A DNA stretch of 47,673 nt, from the NCBI GenBank assembly GCA_022821585.1, contig JAJEDI010000094.1, forward strand, positions 1 to 47,673, written 5' to 3'. The stretch comes from Caldilineaceae bacterium (GTDB lineage: Bacteria; Chloroflexota; Anaerolineae; Caldilineales; Caldilineaceae). Shown piece after piece: positions 1-8,596 of the stretch. Positions within the stretch are counted from its first letter, which is position 1; each line of letters opens with the position of its first letter. The position numbers and the translations under genes were made by a program. The notes beneath the pieces are model-generated. The model had not been told where the DNA came from and made no database searches. It was given only the letters and a program-made list of their open reading frames with translations.

Positions 1-102
1 GCCAACCCGCGCCATGACGGATAATCCGAACCAGGCAGCGACGATTGCTAGAATCTGGGCCGTAGGCAGTGAAAGCGGCCCCAACGGTAGAGATGGATAC
101 AC
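1..102 (-). CDS. partial membrane protein, possibly prolipoprotein diacylglyceryl transferase-like (5' end only)
   Basis: Reading leftward from a GTG at 102-100, 34 codons stay open to the window edge. They encode a short polar start, a PLGPLSLPTAQ-type segment and a hydrophobic stretch (ILAIVAAWFGLSVMARVG), the look of a first membrane segment. The start is backed by an AGGAG ribosome-binding site five bases upstream of the GTG. The N-terminal pattern resembles Lgt-like proteins, whose N-terminus often carries a 'GPLxL' motif before the first helix, but 34 residues cannot prove that. It is transcribed divergently from lepA. What is seen is an open frame with a good ribosome-binding site; the family is a guess. 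Confidence 0.5.
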   Translation of the reverse strand, partial: MYPSLPLGPLSLPTAQILAIVAAWFGLSVMARVG

Positions 103-228
103 TGATACTCCTATAATTCGACCTGCCACAATGTCAGCGAACGCAAACAACCGGCGCCAAGCCTATCTGTAGTATACTGTTTTCGCTTCGACGGCAAACT
201 TTTTGCGACACTCGATGCAGCCACTGAA

Positions 229-2043
229 ATGAATCTGGAACACATTCGCAACTTCTGTATCATCGCCCACATCGACCACGGTAAGAGCACACTGGCCGAC
301 CGACTGATCCAGCACACCGGAACCGTTACCGACCGGGAGATGAAGGAGCAGCTGCTCGATTCCATGGACCTGGAGCGCGAAAAAGGCGTAACGATCAAAG
401 CCAGCGCCGTGCGCATGATCTACCGGCGCCTGGCCGACGGCGAACCTCCTGCAGACTATGAGATGAACTTGATCGACACACCCGGGCATGTCGATTTCAC
501 TTACGAGGTCAAACGTGCCTTGCAAGCATGTGAGGGCGCCATCCTCGTCGTAGATGCCTCCCAGGGCATCCAGGCCCAGACCGTCGCCCACCTTCTGGCC
601 GCAATGGAGCTTGACCTGACAATAGTCCCCGTCCTGAACAAAATCGACCTGCCGGCAGCCGTACCCGATGAAGTCGCCGGCGATATTGAAGATCTGTTGG
701 CAGTACCCGCAGAAGACATACTCCGCATCAGCGCCAAAGACAGTGTCAATATCGAGGAGGTACTTGAAGAGGTCGTAAAGCAGGTGCCCCCGCCGCTAGG
801 TGACGCCAGTGAGAAATTACAAGCTCTTATATTCGACTGCCACTACGACTCCTACAAAGGTGTAGTGGCCTACATCCGGGTGGTGAACGGGACCATCACG
901 GCACCGGCCCCCCTACTCGCAATTTCCGGCAACAAACGTATCGACCCAATCGAGATAGGAATCCTGACACCCGCCCCCGTAAAGGCTTCGCGCTTGACCG
1001 CCGGCGAAGTTGGCTATATCGCAACCGGTCTCAAAAGCGTACAGGACCTCGACGTAGGCGACACGATTACCCTCGCCTCCGATCCCGCCGCAGAACCGCT
1101 GCCCGGATATGAGCCCATGAAACCGATGGTCTTCGCCGGTCTCTATCCGACCGACTCCGATGACTACCACGATCTCCGTGACGCCCTCGAAAAACTGCAT
1201 CTGAACGACGGTGCACTCACCTATGAACCGGAGACTAGCCAGGCCCTGGGCTTCGGTTTTCGTCTCGGCTTTCTTGGGCTTTTCCACATGGAGATCGTAC
1301 AGGAAAGGCTGGAGAGGGAGTACGATCTGGACATCATCTTTACCGCTCCCTCAGTGGCATACCGCGTCGTGACGACCAGCGGCAATGAGTTTCTGCTCGA
1401 AAGCCCTGCCGATCTGCCCGATCCCAGCGAGATTGAACGGATCGAGGAGCCTTGGTGCGGCCTGCAAATCTACGCCCCATCCGAATATATTGGCCCCATC
1501 CTTGAGATGGTGACCAAGCGCCGCGGCCGCGTAAAGAACCAGCTGTGGCTTGATACCAAGCGGGTGGAGCTCAGCTTCCAAATCCCTCTGGCCGAAATCA
1601 TCGTCGACTTCTATAACGAGTTAAAGGCCCGCACACGCGGCTACGCCTCCATGGACTATGTGCTGGACGACTATCAACCCTCCGACATGGTCAAACTCGA
1701 CGTCCTGGTCAACGGTCAACCCGTGGACGCCTTGAGCATCATCATCCATCGCGAAAACGCCTACAACAAGGGCCAGCGTATGGTGAGCAAGATGAAGGAC
1801 ATCATCCCTCGACAGCAGTTCGTTGTCCCCATTCAGGCCGCCGTCGGCAACAAGGTAATAAGCCGCGCCAACGTGAAGGCGGTGCGCAAGGATGTACTCT
1901 CCAAATGCTACGGTGGCGACGTGACCAGGAAGCGCAAACTGCTCGAAAATCAGAAAGCCGGCAAGAAACGCATGAAGATGGTCGGCTCCGTGGAGATCCC
2001 GCAGGAGGCATTTATGACAGTTCTGAGCCTGGAGGATGAATAA
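229..2043 (+). CDS. lepA: elongation factor 4 (back-translocating GTPase LepA)
   Basis: 604 residues, the normal length for LepA. The protein is a ribosome-associated translational GTPase. The G1 motif (AHIDHGKST, about residues 12-20), G3 (DTPGH) and G4 (NKID) are all visible. The middle carries the EF-G-like beta-barrel domain, and the C-terminus has the LepA-specific basic tail (KKRMKMVGSVEIPQEAF). The start was chosen because the sequence begins exactly where family members do (LEHIRNFCIIAHIDHGK). No strong Shine-Dalgarno precedes it. A TATACT element at 173-178 could be the -10 of its promoter, but no good -35 is visible. It overlaps rsmA by 8 bases, so the two are probably translationally coupled. 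Confidence 0.97.
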   Translation: MNLEHIRNFCIIAHIDHGKSTLADRLIQHTGTVTDREMKEQLLDSMDLEREKGVTIKASAVRMIYRRLADGEPPADYEMNLIDTPGHVDFTYEVKRALQACEGAILVVDASQGIQAQTVAHLLAAMELDLTIVPVLNKIDLPAAVPDEVAGDIEDLLAVPAEDILRISAKDSVNIEEVLEEVVKQVPPPLGDASEKLQALIFDCHYDSYKGVVAYIRVVNGTITAPAPLLAISGNKRIDPIEIGILTPAPVKASRLTAGEVGYIATGLKSVQDLDVGDTITLASDPAAEPLPGYEPMKPMVFAGLYPTDSDDYHDLRDALEKLHLNDGALTYEPETSQALGFGFRLGFLGLFHMEIVQERLEREYDLDIIFTAPSVAYRVVTTSGNEFLLESPADLPDPSEIERIEEPWCGLQIYAPSEYIGPILEMVTKRRGRVKNQLWLDTKRVELSFQIPLAEIIVDFYNELKARTRGYASMDYVLDDYQPSDMVKLDVLVNGQPVDALSIIIHRENAYNKGQRMVSKMKDIIPRQQFVVPIQAAVGNKVISRANVKAVRKDVLSKCYGGDVTRKRKLLENQKAGKKRMKMVGSVEIPQEAFMTVLSLEDE

Positions 2044-2908
2044 CAACGCCCCTTCCCCACTCGAACTGATCCGCCGCCACAATCTCAACCTGAAGAAATC
2101 ACTGGGCCAGAACCTCCTTGTAGATGCCTCCCATCTGACTCGCATCGCCGACGCCGCAGACCTGAAGAAAACCGATACCATACTGGAGATCGGCCCCGGC
2201 CTCGGCGCGCTGACGCATCACCTTGCCGAGCGGGCCGGCCGCGTTGTAGCCGTCGAACTGGACCAGAGACTCATCCCCATTCTGCGCGCGGAGTTCGCCG
2301 GTCGGCCCCAGGTTTCCTTTGTCCACGGCGACATCCTCAAACTCAGTCCCGCAGAGCTCATTCTTGCGCAACCATCCGACCGGATTGGCACTAATTCCAA
2401 TGGCGAATCCTATAAAGTAGTCGCCAACCTTCCGTACTACATCACGAGTGCTGTCTTGAGGCATGTTCTGGAGAGTCTGCCTCCCCCTACATTGGCAGTC
2501 TTTCTGGTGCAGCAGGAGGTGGCCCAGCGCATGGTTGCCCAACCCGGCAAAATGTCAATGCTGGCGGTAAGCGTGCAATTCTACGCCTGCCCTCGTGCCC
2601 TGCACGGAATCCCCGCCGGAGCCTTTCTGCCCCGCCCCAAAGTCGACAGTCGTGTTGTGCGCCTGGATCTGCGCCCCCAACCTGCAGTCGCAGGCGTGGA
2701 ACCCGGCCATTTCTTCAGCATAGTTCGCGCCGGATTCGGCCAGCGGCGCAAGCAACTTCGCAACAGCCTAGTCGCCGGACTATCCTGTACAAAGGAGCAA
2801 GCGGATCTTTGGCTGACCTCCTCCGGCATCGACCCCCGCCGTCGCGCCGAAACACTCTCCTTACAGGAGTGGGGCGAGCTCACCAAGACCGTCTACGGGT
2901 CGGCATGA
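2036..2908 (+). CDS. rsmA: 16S rRNA (adenine1518/1519-N6)-dimethyltransferase
   Basis: 290 residues. RsmA (KsgA) dimethylates two adjacent adenines in helix 45 of 16S rRNA late in 30S assembly. The N-terminus has the family signature (NLNLKKSLGQNLLVD). The SAM-binding motif I (ILEIGPGLGALT) lies near residues 48-59, and the catalytic NLPYY motif is present. The C-terminal helical domain contains the usual FGQRRKQLRNSL segment. The ATG at 2036 lies inside the end of lepA and directly follows GGAGG with no spacer, which is odd for a ribosome-binding site and suggests start by coupling. Its stop overlaps the next ATG as ATGA. Confidence 0.96.
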   Translation: MNNNAPSPLELIRRHNLNLKKSLGQNLLVDASHLTRIADAADLKKTDTILEIGPGLGALTHHLAERAGRVVAVELDQRLIPILRAEFAGRPQVSFVHGDILKLSPAELILAQPSDRIGTNSNGESYKVVANLPYYITSAVLRHVLESLPPPTLAVFLVQQEVAQRMVAQPGKMSMLAVSVQFYACPRALHGIPAGAFLPRPKVDSRVVRLDLRPQPAVAGVEPGHFFSIVRAGFGQRRKQLRNSLVAGLSCTKEQADLWLTSSGIDPRRRAETLSLQEWGELTKTVYGSA

Positions 2909-4005
2909 TGCAGAAAAGCGAAGAACTGCGCGCCCTGGTGGACTTTCTGGCACGGGCGCTGCAGACGGAGAACCCCCAACCGAATGGGGCCAATATGGAA
3001 AAGCCGGTCACCTCCGGAGTTCCCGCAGTACTCCGCACAGAAGGAGCCATCCAAAAAATGCCCCCGCAGCACTGGAACTCTTGGCTGTGGCAAGATTGGC
3101 ATATTCGCCGTGTTGGCGGAGGGATGAACGGCCGTCTCTTCCGCGCGACCGGACCGGCAGGCGATGTGGCTGTTAAGTTCGCAATCCGCGACGAACGCGA
3201 CCGCGCCGGGAGGGAATGGGCCGCGCTGTCCATGCTGGCCGGAAAGTCGGCAACGCTAGCCCCCCGTCCTCTCCTCCTGGAACGGGACCGGTACCCCCAT
3301 CAGGTCATCGTCCAATCCTGGTTGGACGGCGAATCGTCGGAGGCAGCGCCAGCAGATGACCGCGCCTGGGACGCCCTCTGCGGGCATCTCTTGGAAATCC
3401 ATTCCCTTCCAATGAGTCCGGGACATCCGGCCATTCGTCCCGTTGTACTCCCAGTCACATCTTCATCAGACGCGCTGCGGGCCATCAACTTTCAGCACAA
3501 CCGCATGACTCGAGCCGACTGGCCCCAGGCCGTGAACGACCTCGTCGACCAGGCCCTTTCGCTCTCCTGGCCCCGCTGGCATCCTCCGCCTCTGCGATTC
3601 TGTCGCGGCGATCCCAACATCCGCAACTTCATTCGCCGCCCTGATTCCTGGGCTTCCGTCGACTGGGAGTACAGCGGCTGGGGAGACCCTGCCTTTGAAA
3701 TCGCTGACTTTCTCGTCCACGCGGCACACATCACCTGGCCGCGCCGGCAAACACGTCTTCTTGTAGACCGGTACTGCCCCCACAGCGACGACACTGCGAT
3801 CCGAGATCGGATCCCAGTTTATGAAACGCTCATGCTTGTCTGGTGGACGTTGCGCTTGGGGCGGCTGCTGCCGGAAGCGCGATCAGGCGTTGACACGCGG
3901 CTCGCCGAGCTCTCGCAATCCTGGTATGAACAGAAGCTGCAACTGCAAAGGAAGTACCTTCAACTGGCTGCCGCCGCGCTTGCCGGCCGGGAGTCAGTAC
4001 CGTAA
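2905..4005 (+). CDS. aminoglycoside phosphotransferase / choline kinase-family protein
   Basis: 366 residues from the ATG at 2905, which overlaps the rsmA stop as ATGA; the frame also stays open upstream inside rsmA. After a 60-residue variable lead, the protein shows a kinase-like fold: a glycine-rich loop (RVGGGMNGRLFRAT), a lysine strand (VAVKFAI), a catalytic-loop motif (FCRGDPNIRNF, where the family usually has HGDxxxxN) and a metal-binding motif (VDWEYSGWGDPAFEIADF). Catalytic Asp and Asn are present; the usual loop His is replaced by Arg. The family phosphorylates small-molecule hydroxyls such as thiamine, choline or antibiotics; the substrate here is unknown. Many bacteria have ispE after rsmA, so this partner is less usual. 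Confidence 0.8.
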   Translation: MMQKSEELRALVDFLARALQTENPQPNGANMEKPVTSGVPAVLRTEGAIQKMPPQHWNSWLWQDWHIRRVGGGMNGRLFRATGPAGDVAVKFAIRDERDRAGREWAALSMLAGKSATLAPRPLLLERDRYPHQVIVQSWLDGESSEAAPADDRAWDALCGHLLEIHSLPMSPGHPAIRPVVLPVTSSSDALRAINFQHNRMTRADWPQAVNDLVDQALSLSWPRWHPPPLRFCRGDPNIRNFIRRPDSWASVDWEYSGWGDPAFEIADFLVHAAHITWPRRQTRLLVDRYCPHSDDTAIRDRIPVYETLMLVWWTLRLGRLLPEARSGVDTRLAELSQSWYEQKLQLQRKYLQLAAAALAGRESVP

Positions 4006-4045
4006 ACCCCGCCTCTAGGCCCTTGAATCTTGGCGGTTCACAGCC

Positions 4046-4990
4046 CTACGGCTGGCCTGCCAGCCTCTGGATCTTGGAGCTTGTCTCCCGCCAGGACACC
4101 TTACTCAGTCCCATTTTGAGCCTCAGCGGCTCGTCCTTCATCCCCTGCCTGAAGTCCCGAACCGCGCTGGTCCATCGCAGCGTCTCAAAACCCACTTGGA
4201 CACGGCGTATCCCCGCCCGCGTACCGGCCTCTTGCAACACGTACTCCAGGTTGCGGGGTGTACATTCAAAAAGAAAGTTTTCTGGGCTGTACTGTTCCAG
4301 GTACTGGTCGAGCGGTCCTAGAAAACTGGAGTTCAGCGAAAGCATTCGGTTCTTGTGAGCGTAGCGCTCTTCCTCATAGCGAATGTGCACCGACGGTTCT
4401 TGCGATTCGGGCCGCTCAATGTCATCCAAGAGTATTTTGACCGCCTCGCTTTTTTTGATGCCGGTCTGCAGCAGCAGGCTTACGAGCACGTAAGGACGGG
4501 CATCCGACTTCTGTCGGTCCCAAAGCCAGTCTTGGCAGGCCCGCATCAACTTTCCGGCGTCGCTGTTATTGAGAATTACCGGCAGTGGCGTCCTGACCGA
4601 GTGCTGGACGATCGGTTCAGCCGGGTCGGTTCCGATAGCTCCGACGCTGTGCAGCCAGGAGAAAAACACCTTGAGCGTGGTGATTCGCCGCGAAAGAGTC
4701 TTGGCACTGCAAGGCCTTCCCCGTTCACTCTGCATCCATTCAAGAAAATCCTCGAGGTGTTGCGTCTGAATCTCACGCAGGACCGCCGAACCGTCCATGA
4801 ACGTCCGAAGTATCTTGAGATCGTTGGCAAAGGCCTTGATCGTGTTTTCGCTAAAGCCCTTGCTCACCATTTGTTCTTCATATTCGTCGATTGCGTCCAC
4901 AAGCGGGCTGGTCGCCCTCAAAGTAGGCGCAGCACTTCCGCCCGGATCAACCTCTACACTCGCCGCTTCTTGAGTCGATATCTCGCTCAT
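4046..4990 (-). CDS. tyrosine recombinase-fold protein lacking catalytic residues
   Basis: 314 residues. Residues about 30-115 form a SAM-like core-binding domain (YEEQMVSKGFSENTIKAFANDL, then FLEWMQSERGRPCSAKTLSRRITTLKVFFSWL), as in XerC/XerD. The C-terminal half aligns by eye with the catalytic domain, but most active-site residues are changed. The first Arg (TGLRxSE) is Lys (TGIKKSE). The HxLRH box reads FETLRW, keeping Arg but losing His. The LGH box reads MGL. The nucleophilic Tyr region (IYTH) reads TSSK. The reading frame is intact, so this is probably a maintained DNA-binding protein rather than a working integrase. It is convergent with the phosphotransferase gene, and repeat copy A lies just upstream. 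Confidence 0.75.
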   Translation of the reverse strand: MSEISTQEAASVEVDPGGSAAPTLRATSPLVDAIDEYEEQMVSKGFSENTIKAFANDLKILRTFMDGSAVLREIQTQHLEDFLEWMQSERGRPCSAKTLSRRITTLKVFFSWLHSVGAIGTDPAEPIVQHSVRTPLPVILNNSDAGKLMRACQDWLWDRQKSDARPYVLVSLLLQTGIKKSEAVKILLDDIERPESQEPSVHIRYEEERYAHKNRMLSLNSSFLGPLDQYLEQYSPENFLFECTPRNLEYVLQEAGTRAGIRRVQVGFETLRWTSAVRDFRQGMKDEPLRLKMGLSKVSWRETSSKIQRLAGQP

Positions 4991-5197
4991 TGGGAAACCC
5001 CTGCATCTGATAGCTGAGAAAAGGAACGCCTCTCAGTTCAACTTGCGTATAGCCACTTTCAAATATATCTCCCACCAACCGAAAAGGCAACATACCCAAT
5101 TCATAGGGATGCCTCCCACAATGGGGGCGAAATTCTCCATGCCTCCGGTAGCGGCAGAGCCGCACCGATTTCGCGCTCAACTTTGAGTCAGAGGTAT

Positions 5198-5567
5198 AGC
5201 CGCCTCTGACCACCACCCACTGACTACTGCAGTTCTGGGCGGTCGGCCGCAAGCGGCCTCCCTGGTGCGGGGGCTCCGCCCCCGCAACGCCCCCCTTCCT
5301 ACAACATGCCTCGTCGACCGAGTGCCGGTATTCGTGACAGGTGCCCAATCGAGCGAGTTTCTTCCAGCCAGCTCCCTATAGTCCCATCAGATTCCTGTAG
5401 TTGCCGGCCTTGTGCCTGCCCTCTCATTCCCTCCAATCTACGGACTCCACGATAAGTCCCAGCCAGGCGCTTGCCCTCCGTCTCTCCAGGAGCCGGAAAA
5501 CGTTTTCAGCCACCGCTGGCGTGTATTCCCCGCCGGTCCGTTCCCATTCCAAATCTGGGATGCACCC
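5198..5567 (+). repeat. dispersed non-coding repeat, copy A
   Basis: One of four related copies in the window. From left to right it has a degenerate heptamer array (units like ACTGACC, 5205-5230), CTGCAGTTCTGGGCGG, a first hairpin GGCCGC-AA-GCGGCC at 5246-5259, a second perfect 8-bp hairpin GCGGGGGC-TCC-GCCCCCGC at 5268-5286, and then a body with CAACATGCCTCG and GCCGGCCTTGTGCCTGCC. A distal block ends in a GGGATGCACCC-type sequence shared with copy B. It lies between the divergent recombinase-like gene and coxB. Confidence 0.8.
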
Positions 5568-5702
5568 ATTCACAAAGACGTAGTTCAGAAATAGGGTGAA
5601 CTTTCACATGCCTCCGTCATGCCCAAACCGCGGACAGCTCTTTCCTCCATCCTCAACTGTCGCCTAACCACTGACCGCTGCAGTTCCACACCCGCCATTT
5701 CT

Positions 5703-5731
5703 TTGACATGTTTTGTGCCTTTTTGTACAAT
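5703..5731 (+). promoter_or_regulatory. sigma70-type promoter of the cytochrome c oxidase operon
   Basis: A perfect -35 TTGACA at 5703-5708 and a -10 TACAAT at 5726-5731 are separated by exactly 17 bases. The predicted start near 5738 would give a leader of about 100 bases before coxB. This is the clearest promoter in the window. Confidence 0.8.
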
Positions 5732-5841
5732 GTCGTTCGGGTGCCGCATCCGCACCGAATTCGTCTGCACACCGCACCCGGATGGCGCCCCCGCAGGTTC
5801 AACAAAGGACGATCTGGTCTGGGCCCGTTGAGGAAAGAGGT

Positions 5842-6561
5842 ATGGCGAAAAACCGTCGACACTTTATCATCGCAACCGTGTTGATTGTGATCTGCACCTT
5901 GCTCGTATACTGGGTGCTGGATACAGTCCTCCTCAAATCGGCGGCCGCAGTCGTCGAAGCCGGCCCCATCGATTACCTCTTTGACCTGCACATCTGGCTG
6001 ATCGCCTTTCTCTTTGCCCTTGTCGCTGTCTTTATGTGCTACGCTTTGATCGTCTTCCGCGCTCGCGGCGATGAAGGCGACGGCGAGCACATTCACGGTA
6101 ACGGTCTCCTCGAAATAATCTGGACGGTCGTTCCCTGCTTCATTGTGGTCTACTTCTCCTGGATCGCAACCACCATGTTGATCGACCTCACCAGGCCCAA
6201 TCCCGACGAATATGTAATCATTGCCGAAGGCAGGCAGTGGAGTTGGCTCTTCACCTATCCGGAGTCCGGCGCCGTCACACCTGATCTGGTCTTGCCTGTA
6301 GACACACCAATTCGCATGGATCTGACCTCAGACGATGTCCTGCATAGCTTCTGGGTGCCGGAGTTTCGTGTCAAGCAGGACAACGTTCCTGGCATGGTCA
6401 CGCACGTACGCTTCACGCCCAATCTGATCGGCGAATATGTGTTGCGCTGTGCGGAGCTGTGCGGCACCAACCACAGTGGTATGCTGGCCACCGTACGCGT
6501 TGTCAGCCAGGAAGAGTTCAAGCTCTGGCAGTCCGAGCAAGTCGCCCTGTTGCAGGAATAG
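5842..6561 (+). CDS. coxB: cytochrome c oxidase subunit II
   Basis: 239 residues from the ATG at 5842, preceded by AGGAAAGAGG; the frame is open further upstream, but only this start has a ribosome-binding site and a sensible N-terminus. Subunit II takes electrons from a soluble donor through the binuclear CuA centre on the outer face of the membrane. A signal-anchor helix (about 7-29) is followed by two more hydrophobic segments and the cupredoxin domain. The CuA ligands are visible: His168 (HSFWVPEF) and CAELCGTNHSGM with Cys203, Cys207, His211 and Met214. No CxxCH motif follows, so this subunit is not fused to cytochrome c. First gene of the operon. Confidence 0.95.
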   Translation: MAKNRRHFIIATVLIVICTLLVYWVLDTVLLKSAAAVVEAGPIDYLFDLHIWLIAFLFALVAVFMCYALIVFRARGDEGDGEHIHGNGLLEIIWTVVPCFIVVYFSWIATTMLIDLTRPNPDEYVIIAEGRQWSWLFTYPESGAVTPDLVLPVDTPIRMDLTSDDVLHSFWVPEFRVKQDNVPGMVTHVRFTPNLIGEYVLRCAELCGTNHSGMLATVRVVSQEEFKLWQSEQVALLQE

Positions 6562-6649
6562 CTTGTCCCGCGGCCGCAACAATGCTTGGTAATGCCGTTC
6601 ATGCACGTTTCGGAAGTCTGGCTCTGAAACTCCTGGCAGGAGATTATCA

Positions 6650-8533
6650 ATGTCGCTCTTCACTCTAGGAATCGCACGCGGCCTCGTTGGCCAGGTCCTT
6701 GGCATGGTCATCGGTATGCTGCTGACCTGCGCCGTGCGTATTCTGCTCGGCTGGGAGGCTTGGGCCGCCGAACCGGCCTGGACCGTCGGCGCCGTCTGCA
6801 GTATCATCGGCTTCCTCCTCGGCGTCGGCTCGCTGGATGACTGGTTGAAGTGGACCAAGGGCATTCCCACGCCGATGCACCACGGTCCTCCCGTCGACAA
6901 GCCGGCCTGGACCCGCTACTTCAGCGTCGACTACAATCACAAAGTCATCGGCGTACAGTACACCGTATGGGGAATCCTCCTGCTCATGGTTGGCGGAACA
7001 GTCGCCATGATCTTCCGCACCGAGCTGGCGCGCAGCGGACTTCAATTCCTCGGCCTCGACCTGTACAACAGCTTTATCGGTATGCACGGGATGATCATGA
7101 TCTTCGCCATCCTCCTTGGCGTTGGCGGCATGGGTAACTACCTCGTGCCTCTCATGATCGGCGCCGAGGACATGGCCTTTCCTCGCCTCAACGCACTCGG
7201 TTTCTGGTTCAACGTACCTGGCAGCATCCTGTTGTTGCTCAGCCTCTTTGTCGGTGGCTGGGATGCCGGCTGGACCGCCTATCCACCTCTAAGCGCACGC
7301 GGGCCTATCGGCTATCAGCTCTTCTTCCTGGGCGTCTTTGCTATCGGCCTGTCTTCTATCGTCGGCTCCCTGAACCTCCTGGTTACGATTCTGCGCATGA
7401 GACCTGCGGGAATGAGCCTCTTCCGCATGCCCATCTTCTGCTGGGCCGTTTTCGCCACCAGCCTCCTGCAGCTCACCGCCACGCAGCTTATCGGCACGAG
7501 CTTTCTGATGGTCTCTGTGCAGCGTGCGATTGGAATGGGCTTCTTCGACCCGCGCGGGATTCTGGGTGAGGTCAGCCCCATGGTCGGCGGCGGCGACCCA
7601 GTCCTGTTCCAGCATCTGTTCTGGTTCTACAGCCACCCGGCCGTCTATATCTTCGTGCTGCCCGGCCTGGGCATAGTCAGTGAACTGCTGCCTGTCTTCT
7701 CCCGCAAACCGCTCTTCGGCTACAAATGGATCGCGCTTTCCAGCCTGGCAATCGGCATCGTTGGCTTCATCGTCTGGGGCCACCACATGTTCGTTTCCGG
7801 CTACAACGACATCCTGCGCATTCCCTTCATGTACGCAACGCTCCTCGTCGCAATCCCAACCGGTGTCAAATTCTTTAGCTGGTTGGGTACGATATGGGGC
7901 GGAAAAATCCACTTCGATACACCGATGCTGTTCGTCCTCGGCGCCATCAGCGTATTCCTGATCGGCGGTCTGACCGGACCGATTCTGGCCACCGTGCCCA
8001 CCGACTTCCCGTTGCACGACTCCTACTTCGTGGTCGGCCATTTTCACGCCACCATGTTCGGCGGCTTTGTCTTCCCGTTCTTCGCCGCCCTCTACTACTG
8101 GTTCCCCAAAGTAACCGGGCGCATGTACAACGAAACACTCGGCAAGATCCACTTCTTCATCATGACACCTGCCTTCTGGGTGCAGACCTTGGGGCAGATG
8201 GGTGTGGGCGTGATGGGTATGCGCCGCCGCATCGCCGACTACGACCCAACCCTGGGAGCCGGGCAAATTGAAAGCTGGCAGCTGGCAGTAACCATCGCCG
8301 GTTTTGCCATCGCCTTTGGGGTCATGCTGATGCTGTGGAACTTCTTCCAGAACGCCGAAGTGGGCGTGGCCGCTGGCGACAACCCCTGGCGCTCCCGCTC
8401 ACCCGAGTGGCAGATTCCTTCGCCGATTCCGGAACACAGCTTCCCTGCCCCTCTGCGGGTCGTCGGTGAACCCTACGACTATGGCCTGGCCGACTCCGGC
8501 TATGTGACTACGGCATCTCCAGGTGACGATTAG
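6650..8533 (+). CDS. coxA: cytochrome c oxidase subunit I, A2-type haem-copper oxidase
   Basis: 627 residues, start supported by GGCAGGAG. This is the catalytic subunit that reduces oxygen and pumps protons. Haem and CuB ligands are seen: His146 (GMHGMIM), His329 with the cross-linked Tyr333, His378/His379 (WGHHMF), and His464/His466 (VGHFHATMFGG). The helix VI motif is YSHPAVY (327-333). The glutamate of A1 oxidases is absent and the Tyr-Ser pair marks the A2 subtype. The K-channel lysine is present (IPTGVKFFSW). About 90 residues with two predicted membrane helices precede the usual subunit I start (DYNHKVIG at 94), an N-terminal extension compared with the standard subunit. Confidence 0.95.
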   Translation: MSLFTLGIARGLVGQVLGMVIGMLLTCAVRILLGWEAWAAEPAWTVGAVCSIIGFLLGVGSLDDWLKWTKGIPTPMHHGPPVDKPAWTRYFSVDYNHKVIGVQYTVWGILLLMVGGTVAMIFRTELARSGLQFLGLDLYNSFIGMHGMIMIFAILLGVGGMGNYLVPLMIGAEDMAFPRLNALGFWFNVPGSILLLLSLFVGGWDAGWTAYPPLSARGPIGYQLFFLGVFAIGLSSIVGSLNLLVTILRMRPAGMSLFRMPIFCWAVFATSLLQLTATQLIGTSFLMVSVQRAIGMGFFDPRGILGEVSPMVGGGDPVLFQHLFWFYSHPAVYIFVLPGLGIVSELLPVFSRKPLFGYKWIALSSLAIGIVGFIVWGHHMFVSGYNDILRIPFMYATLLVAIPTGVKFFSWLGTIWGGKIHFDTPMLFVLGAISVFLIGGLTGPILATVPTDFPLHDSYFVVGHFHATMFGGFVFPFFAALYYWFPKVTGRMYNETLGKIHFFIMTPAFWVQTLGQMGVGVMGMRRRIADYDPTLGAGQIESWQLAVTIAGFAIAFGVMLMLWNFFQNAEVGVAAGDNPWRSRSPEWQIPSPIPEHSFPAPLRVVGEPYDYGLADSGYVTTASPGDD

Positions 8534-8596
8534 CGACTTGAACACTCGCCATAATAGAGGTCGCGCCGGAGGTTCAGCAGCGAGAAGAGAGCCCTA

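Larger units (their letters stand above)
4991..5841. other. long divergent intergenic region with repeat copy A and the cox promoter
   Basis: No convincing gene is present; short open frames here have no ribosome-binding site and no recognisable content. The stretch holds repeat copy A (5198-5567), a heptamer-type remnant at about 5668-5688 (CCACTGACCGCTGCAGTTC), and the coxB promoter at 5703-5731. Confidence 0.7.

Noticed and set aside
4046..4990. Active integrase marking a mobile island
   Set aside because: Most catalytic residues are missing, no attachment-site repeats or tRNA gene were seen, and the flanking genes are housekeeping.
5401..5594. Short open frames in the intergenic region before coxB
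   Set aside because: They run through repeat copy A without ribosome-binding sites, and the frame is not conserved in copies B and C.
5842..6561. caa3-type fusion of cytochrome c to subunit II
   Set aside because: No CxxCH haem motif occurs before the stop; the protein ends soon after the CuA domain.
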